Origin: RBG-16-66-20 sp040752005
Lineage (GTDB): Bacteria > Pseudomonadota > Gammaproteobacteria > Burkholderiales > SG8-39
Assembly: GCA_040752005.1 (NCBI GenBank)
Contig: JBFMFX010000006.1
Location: forward strand, 1-64,000
Length of the DNA: 64,000 bases
Direction: 5' to 3'
Shown here: piece after piece, positions 59,391 to 64,000 of the stretch
Layout of the letters: every line of letters starts with the position of its first letter
How positions within the stretch are numbered: the stretch's first letter is position 1
Made by a program: the position numbers and the translations under genes
Notes under the pieces: model-generated
Seen by the model: the letters and a program-made list of their open reading frames with translations, nothing else
Told to the model about the DNA's origin: nothing
Database searches by the model: none

Positions 59391-60660
59391 AGCGCTCGCG
59401 CTTGCGGCGCGGCGCGTGGCGCGCGTCGCCGCCGGCCGCAGCCTCGCTGCCGTGGCCGAGGACTCGGGCGAGACCGAACCCGAGGCCGGCCCCGCCGCCC
59501 AACTGCGCGCGGCGGTCGCGGACCTGTGCTTCGGCACACTGCGCCGCTACGGGCGCTCGCAGGCGCTGGTGGCGCTGCTCTCGGAGCGCGGCGGCACGCA
59601 GGACCGCCTCGCCGAGGCGCTGCTCTGGTGCGCTTTCTACGCTCTGGAATCCGGACGCTACGCCGAGTACACCGTGCTCGATCAGACCGCGCGCGCGTGC
59701 GAGCGCCTGCGCCTGGAGCGCGCAAAGGGTTACGTCAACGCCGTGCTGCGCGCATATCTGCGCCGGCGCGAGAGCATCGAGGCGGCGCTCGCCACCGACC
59801 CCGAAGCGCTCTGGCAGCACCCGCGCTGGTGGATCGAGCGACTGCGCGCGGAGTACCCGGCCGAGTGGCAGGGCATCCTCGCCGCCGGCAACGCTCCGCC
59901 ACCGATGTGTTTGCGCGTGAACCTGCGCCGCATCTCGCTCGCGGCCTACCGCGAGCGGCTGGCGGCGGCCGGGCTCGAGGCGCGCGTGCTCGGTGCCGCG
60001 GCGCTGCTGCTTGCGCGCCCGGTGCCGTCGGCGCACCTGCCCGGCTACGCGGAGGGCCTGGTTTCGGTACAGGATGCCGGTGCGCAGCGCGCCGCCGGCC
60101 TGCTCGATCTGCGCGCCGGCCAGCGCGTGCTGGACGCCTGCGCCGCGCCCGGCGGCAAGAGCGCGCACATCCTCGAGTCGGCGGACGTGTCGCTCACCGC
60201 GCTCGACGCCGATGCCGCGCGCTGCCGCCATATCGAGCGCACGCTGGCGCGCCTCGGTCTTCGCGCGCGCGTGCTCGCCGGCGACTGCACCGCGCCCGAG
60301 ACGTGGTGGGACGGCGTGCCCTTCGATCGCATCCTCGCCGACGTGCCGTGCAGCGCCTCCGGCGTGGCGCGGCGCCACCCGGACATCAAGTGGCTGCGGC
60401 GCGCGGCCGACGTGCAGGCGTTTGCCGCGCGCCAGGCGCGCATCCTCGAGGCGCTTTGGCGGCTGCTCGCCCCGGGTGGTAAATTGCTGTATGTCACCTG
60501 CTCGGTGTTCGGCGCCGAAAACGGCGCGGTGGTCGAGCGCTTTCTGCACAGCGCGCCCGGCGCCCGCCGCGCGCCGCTTGCCGACGGCGCCGCGGCGCAG
60601 CTCCTGCCCGGCCCGGAACACGACGGGTTCTTCTTTGCGCAGCTAGAGAACGCGGGCTAG
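59374..60660 (+). CDS. rsmB: 16S rRNA (cytosine967-C5)-methyltransferase RsmB
   Basis: A 428-residue SAM enzyme. The N-terminal third is a NusB-like RNA-binding domain; the methyltransferase half has DACAAPGGKSAHILE, the PC motif DVPCSASGVARRHPDIKW and the catalytic Cys in YVTCSVFGAEN. It starts at TTG with GGGGGA upstream. It lies in the order def-fmt-rsmB-DUF4390-ntrYX. Confidence 0.94.
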   Translation: MAPLAEALALAARRVARVAAGRSLAAVAEDSGETEPEAGPAAQLRAAVADLCFGTLRRYGRSQALVALLSERGGTQDRLAEALLWCAFYALESGRYAEYTVLDQTARACERLRLERAKGYVNAVLRAYLRRRESIEAALATDPEALWQHPRWWIERLRAEYPAEWQGILAAGNAPPPMCLRVNLRRISLAAYRERLAAAGLEARVLGAAALLLARPVPSAHLPGYAEGLVSVQDAGAQRAAGLLDLRAGQRVLDACAAPGGKSAHILESADVSLTALDADAARCRHIERTLARLGLRARVLAGDCTAPETWWDGVPFDRILADVPCSASGVARRHPDIKWLRRAADVQAFAARQARILEALWRLLAPGGKLLYVTCSVFGAENGAVVERFLHSAPGARRAPLADGAAAQLLPGPEHDGFFFAQLENAG

Positions 60661-60671
60661 AGCATCGCGCG

Positions 60672-61283
60672 ATGCCGGGCGTGGCCGTCCACCGAATCGT
60701 GCTCGCGCTGCTCATCTGGGCGCTCGCGCTCGGCGCGCGCGCCGACGAGATCGAGGTGCGCGAAGCGAGCCTCGCAGCGGTCGAGGAAGGGCTCGCGCTC
60801 ACGGCGGATTTCGCCTTCGACATCAACCCGCGGCTCGCCGAGGCGGTGGCGAACGGAGTGCCGCTCTATTTCGTGGTCGAGTTCGAGCTGGTGCGCACCC
60901 GCTGGTGGTGGTTCGACGAGAAGACGGCGGCCAAGCGCCTGCAGCTGCGGCTGTCGTACCATGCGCTGTCGCGCCAGTACCGGCTCTCGACCGGGCTGCT
61001 GCAGCAGAACTTCGGCTCGCTCGGCGAGGCGCTGGCGGTCCTCAGGCGCGTGCGCAACTGGATCGTGGTCGACCGCACCGCCGCGCTCGCCGAAGGCACC
61101 TACGAGGCGGCGGTGCGCATGCGTCTGGACACGACGCTTCTGCCCAAGCCGTTTCAGCTGTCCGCACTCACCAGCCGCGAGCTGAACCTGGAATCGCCCT
61201 GGAAGCGCTTTTCCTTCCGCTACACGGGGCCGGCGCCGGCGCCGGTGGAGTCGCGCGAAGGGCGCGAGGCGGAGGCGCGATGA
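60672..61283 (+). CDS. DUF4390 exported protein
   Basis: A 203-residue protein with a signal peptide (HRIVLALLIWALALGARA) and a beta-rich domain. FAFDINPRLAEAVANGVPLYFVVEFEL, RWWWFDEKTAAKRLQLRLSYHALSRQYRL and RMRLDTTLLPKPFQL are typical of DUF4390. Function is unknown. The stop overlaps the kinase start (ATGA), so it is co-translated with the NtrY-like gene and may work with that sensor. Confidence 0.88.
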   Translation: MPGVAVHRIVLALLIWALALGARADEIEVREASLAAVEEGLALTADFAFDINPRLAEAVANGVPLYFVVEFELVRTRWWWFDEKTAAKRLQLRLSYHALSRQYRLSTGLLQQNFGSLGEALAVLRRVRNWIVVDRTAALAEGTYEAAVRMRLDTTLLPKPFQLSALTSRELNLESPWKRFSFRYTGPAPAPVESREGREAEAR

Positions 61284-63418
61284 CGCTGGTCCTCACCATC
61301 GGCGCGGCGCTCGCGGGCGTGGCCCTCTTCCTGCTCGCCACGGCGAGCGGCAACACGACGCTGTTCGCGCGCCAGTATCCGCTCCTGCTCGGCCTGAACG
61401 GCGCGCTCGCCGCGGTGCTCGCGGTGCTCGCCGTCTGGCAGCTCGGCGCGCTCTGGCGCAAGGTGCGCGCGCGCGTGTTCGGCTCGCGCCTGACGCTGCG
61501 GCTGATGCTGATGCTCGCGCTGATGGCGGTGGTGCCCGGCGCCCTGATCTACACGGTGTCGGTGCAGTTTCTCGCGCGCTCGATCGAGTCCTGGTTCGAC
61601 GTCAAGGTGGAGGCGGCGCTCGAAGGCGGCATCAACCTCGGCCAGTCTGCGCTCGATCAGATGCTCGCCGACATGCAGGACAAGGCGCGCGCCATCGCGC
61701 TCGAGCTGGCCGGGCAGCCGCCGGCGCAGCAGGTGGTGCTGCTCAATCGCCTGCGCGAGCAGGCGGGCGTGCCGGAGGCGGTGATCGTGTCGGCCGGCGG
61801 ACGCGTGCTCGCGAGCGCCTCGGGCGATGTCTCGCGCCTGGTGCCGGAGCTGCCATCGGCCCAGGTGCTGCGCCAGGCGCGCGCCGGGCGCGGCTACGCT
61901 TCGGTGGACGCCCCTGCCGGCAAGCCGCTCGCGCTGCGCGTGGTGGTGCCGATGGCCAGCCTGACGCTCGCCGAGGAGCCGCGCTTCCTGCAGCTGCGCC
62001 AGCCGGTGCCGGAGATCTTCGGCCGCAGCGCCGAGGCGGTCGAGGCCGCCTACCGCGACTACCGCGAGCTGGCGCTGGCGCGCCAGGGCCTCAAGCGCAT
62101 CTACATCGTGACGCTGACGCTCGCCCTCGGCATGGCGCTGCTCGCCGCGCTCTCGCTCGCTGCGATCCTCGCCGGCCGGCTCTCGGAGCCGCTCGCGAAT
62201 CTGGCGCAGGCGACGCAGGCGGTCGCGCGCGGCGACTTTTCGCGCCGGATGCCCGTGACCAGCCGCGACGAGCTGGGGGTGCTCATCGAATCGTTCAACG
62301 CCATGACCCGGCAGCTCGACGAGGCGCGCAGGGGCCTGGAGGCGCATCGCGACGCGCTCGAGACGGCGCGCGCGCGCCTGGAGAACATCCTCGCCAACCT
62401 GTCGGCCGGGGTGCTGGTGTTCGACGCCAGACTGCGCCTGACCGTCGCCAATCCCGGCGCGCACGCGATTCTGGGGCCGGATCTCGCGGCCTGTGCCGGG
62501 CGTGCACTTGCCGAGTGGCCGGCGGCGCTGCGCGCCTTCGCCACCGCGGTCGAGGAGCGGCTGCGGGCCGAGGGCGAGCATCCCTGGCAGCTCGAGCTGG
62601 AACTCAAAGGCACCGGCAAGACGCTGCTGCTGCGGGGATCGGCGCTGCCCAAGGCTCCCGAGGGCGGGCACGTGCTGGTGTTCGACGACATCACGCAGCT
62701 CGTGCAGGCGCAGCGCGCGACGGCGTGGGCCGAGGTGGCGCGGCGCCTTGCCCACGAGATCAAGAATCCGCTCACCCCGATCCAGCTCTCGGCCGAGCGC
62801 CTGGAGATGAAGCTTGCGGGCAAGCTTTCCGGCCCGGACGCCGAGACGCTGCGTCGCGGCATCGGCACGATCGTCGAGCAGGTGAGCGCGCTCAAGCGCA
62901 TGGTGGACGATTTCCGCGACTATGCGCGACTGCCCGCACCCGCCTTCACCGCACTCGACCTGAACCAGCTTGTCAACGAGGTGCTGTCGCTGTACGAAAA
63001 TTCGGCCGTGCCGATCGCCCGCACCCTGGCGCCCGATCTGCCGCGGGTGCGCGCCGACCCGGTGCAGATCCGGCAGGTGCTTCACAACCTGGTGCAGAAC
63101 GCGCAGGATGCGCTTGAGAACCGCAAGGCGACCGCCGAGCCGCCCGCGATCGAGGTGCGCACCGAGCGCGCCGGCGAGCGCGTGCGGCTGACGGTCGCCG
63201 ACAACGGCGGCGGATTTCCCGAAGAAATCATGGCGCGCGTATTCGAGCCCTATGTCACCACCAAGCCGCGCGGTACCGGCCTCGGCCTGGCGATCGTGAA
63301 GAAGATCGTGGACGAGCACCGGGGCGAGGTGACCGTGCAGAACCGTCCCACCGGCGGGGCCGCGGTGAGCGTGTGGCTGCCGGCAGCCGAGGCCGACCGG
63401 CGCGCGCTGGCCGCGTAA
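61280..63418 (+). CDS. NtrY-like membrane sensor histidine kinase
   Basis: A 712-residue kinase. Three N-terminal membrane helices lie before about 95, then a periplasmic sensor region and a further helix near 275-300. HAMP follows (LSEPLANLAQATQAVARGDFSRRM), then PAS near 365-470. The H-box is RRLAHEIKNPLTPIQLS (H492), and the ATPase has NLVQNAQDAL, DNGGGFP and GTGLGLAIVKKI. The layout is that of NtrY, which often responds to nitrogen or redox state. The partner regulator begins 7 bases later. Confidence 0.92.
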   Translation: MTLVLTIGAALAGVALFLLATASGNTTLFARQYPLLLGLNGALAAVLAVLAVWQLGALWRKVRARVFGSRLTLRLMLMLALMAVVPGALIYTVSVQFLARSIESWFDVKVEAALEGGINLGQSALDQMLADMQDKARAIALELAGQPPAQQVVLLNRLREQAGVPEAVIVSAGGRVLASASGDVSRLVPELPSAQVLRQARAGRGYASVDAPAGKPLALRVVVPMASLTLAEEPRFLQLRQPVPEIFGRSAEAVEAAYRDYRELALARQGLKRIYIVTLTLALGMALLAALSLAAILAGRLSEPLANLAQATQAVARGDFSRRMPVTSRDELGVLIESFNAMTRQLDEARRGLEAHRDALETARARLENILANLSAGVLVFDARLRLTVANPGAHAILGPDLAACAGRALAEWPAALRAFATAVEERLRAEGEHPWQLELELKGTGKTLLLRGSALPKAPEGGHVLVFDDITQLVQAQRATAWAEVARRLAHEIKNPLTPIQLSAERLEMKLAGKLSGPDAETLRRGIGTIVEQVSALKRMVDDFRDYARLPAPAFTALDLNQLVNEVLSLYENSAVPIARTLAPDLPRVRADPVQIRQVLHNLVQNAQDALENRKATAEPPAIEVRTERAGERVRLTVADNGGGFPEEIMARVFEPYVTTKPRGTGLGLAIVKKIVDEHRGEVTVQNRPTGGAAVSVWLPAAEADRRALAA

Positions 63419-63424
63419 CGACCC

Positions 63425-64000
63425 ATGGCGCAGATCCTGGTCGTGGACGACGAGGTGGGGATCCGGGAGCTGCTCCTGGAGATCCTCGCCGAGGAAGGCC
63501 ATCAGGTGGTGCTCGCCGAAAGCGCCGCCGAGGCGCGCCGGCTGCGCGAACGCGCCCGCCCCGACCTGGTGCTGCTCGACATCTGGATGCCAGACACCGA
63601 CGGCATTTCGCTGCTCAAGGAATGGGCGGCGAGCGGCCAGCTCACCATGCCGGTGGTGATGATGTCGGGGCACGGCACGATCGAGACCGCCGTCGAGGCC
63701 ACTCGCATCGGCGCGCTCGATTACCTGGAAAAGCCGATCGCCCTGCAGCGGCTGCTCGCCACCGTGCGCCGCGCGCTGCGCAGCGCGGCGGCCGCGACGA
63801 CGCGCGAGCTGTCGCTCGCCACGCTCGGGCGCTCGCCGGCCCTTGCCGAGGCGCGCCAGCGTCTGGCGCAGCTCGCCTCGGCGCCGGGCGCGTTGATGCT
63901 GCGCGGCGAACGCGGCATTCGCCCGGAGCTTTTCGCACGGCTACTCGCGGCCCCGGGCACGCCGTTCCTGGACGGGGCCGGACTGCTCGCCGGGGCCCCA
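63425..64000 (+). CDS. NtrX-like response regulator, cut by window end
   Basis: The first 192 residues of a regulator that runs off the window. The receiver (QILVVDDEVGIRELLLEILAEEG) has the acceptor Asp in LVLLDIWMPD, MMSGHG and the Lys of YLEKPI. After a linker (LGRSPALAEARQRLAQLA) the region where a sigma-54 ATPase would have GESGTGKE reads LRGERGIRPELF, with no Walker lysine. It pairs with the NtrY-like kinase upstream. Whether the rest keeps a DNA-binding domain cannot be seen. Confidence 0.88.
   Translation, partial: MAQILVVDDEVGIRELLLEILAEEGHQVVLAESAAEARRLRERARPDLVLLDIWMPDTDGISLLKEWAASGQLTMPVVMMSGHGTIETAVEATRIGALDYLEKPIALQRLLATVRRALRSAAAATTRELSLATLGRSPALAEARQRLAQLASAPGALMLRGERGIRPELFARLLAAPGTPFLDGAGLLAGAP

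Overview
The window is a GC-rich bacterial chromosome segment (third codon positions are mostly G or C) that looks like a betaproteobacterium, probably Burkholderiales or a close relative. The signs are the order atpIBEFHAGDC next to parB-parA-rsmG-mnmG, a GTP-type PEP carboxykinase, a Bug-family (TctC) solute receptor, dnaA-dnaN-gyrB without recF, and a def-fmt-rsmB-DUF4390-ntrY/ntrX-like block. I cannot assign a genus. I saw no rRNA, tRNA, insertion sequence, phage gene or CRISPR array.

Layout. 1-2.5 kb, minus strand: the 5' part of a Tat-exported molybdopterin oxidoreductase, an iron-sulfur partner protein, a tiny leader-like ORF and a decayed piece of a second iron-sulfur protein, with two 16-bp palindromic boxes in the control region. 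2.5-2.9 kb holds no gene. 2.9-7.8 kb: a livK-livHMGF branched-chain amino acid ABC transporter with a hairpin between livK and livH. 7.9-13.5 kb: a c-type cytochrome, a thioredoxin-fold YyaL-type protein, a DUF924 protein, ilvD and lgt. 13.5-22.7 kb: a large c-di-GMP phosphodiesterase, a fused FAD/Fe-S 2-hydroxyacid dehydrogenase, a divergent serine-glyoxylate-type aminotransferase, a Bug receptor and a family III CoA-transferase. 22.7-29.3 kb: an EF-hand/BON protein, a tightly coupled operon (response regulator, histidine kinase, glpD, HAD phosphatase, TauE/SafE permease) and, divergent from it, two overlapping small membrane-protein genes of unknown function.

From 29 kb rightward the window is the replication-origin neighbourhood. 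The F1Fo ATP synthase operon (29.4-36.3 kb) has a good sigma-70 promoter and follows mnmG-rsmG-parA-parB. Two parS sites lie just upstream of mnmG. An MFS transporter and pckG separate this block from mnmE-yidC-yidD-rnpA-rpmH on the minus strand, which diverges from dnaA-dnaN-gyrB on the plus strand. DnaA-box-like sequences occur both upstream of dnaA and between dnaA and dnaN. topB and lysM-dprA follow on the minus strand. Then come def-fmt-rsmB, a DUF4390 protein and an NtrY-like kinase with a regulator cut by the window end.

The parts least explained by known biology are the coupled two-component/glpD operon with its two divergent small membrane proteins (23.2-29.3 kb), the molybdoenzyme control region (2.0-2.5 kb), the parS site lying inside the likely mnmG promoter, and the terminal NtrX-like regulator whose ATPase region appears to lack a Walker A lysine. 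All functional calls come from reading the sequence and from family knowledge; no database search was run.
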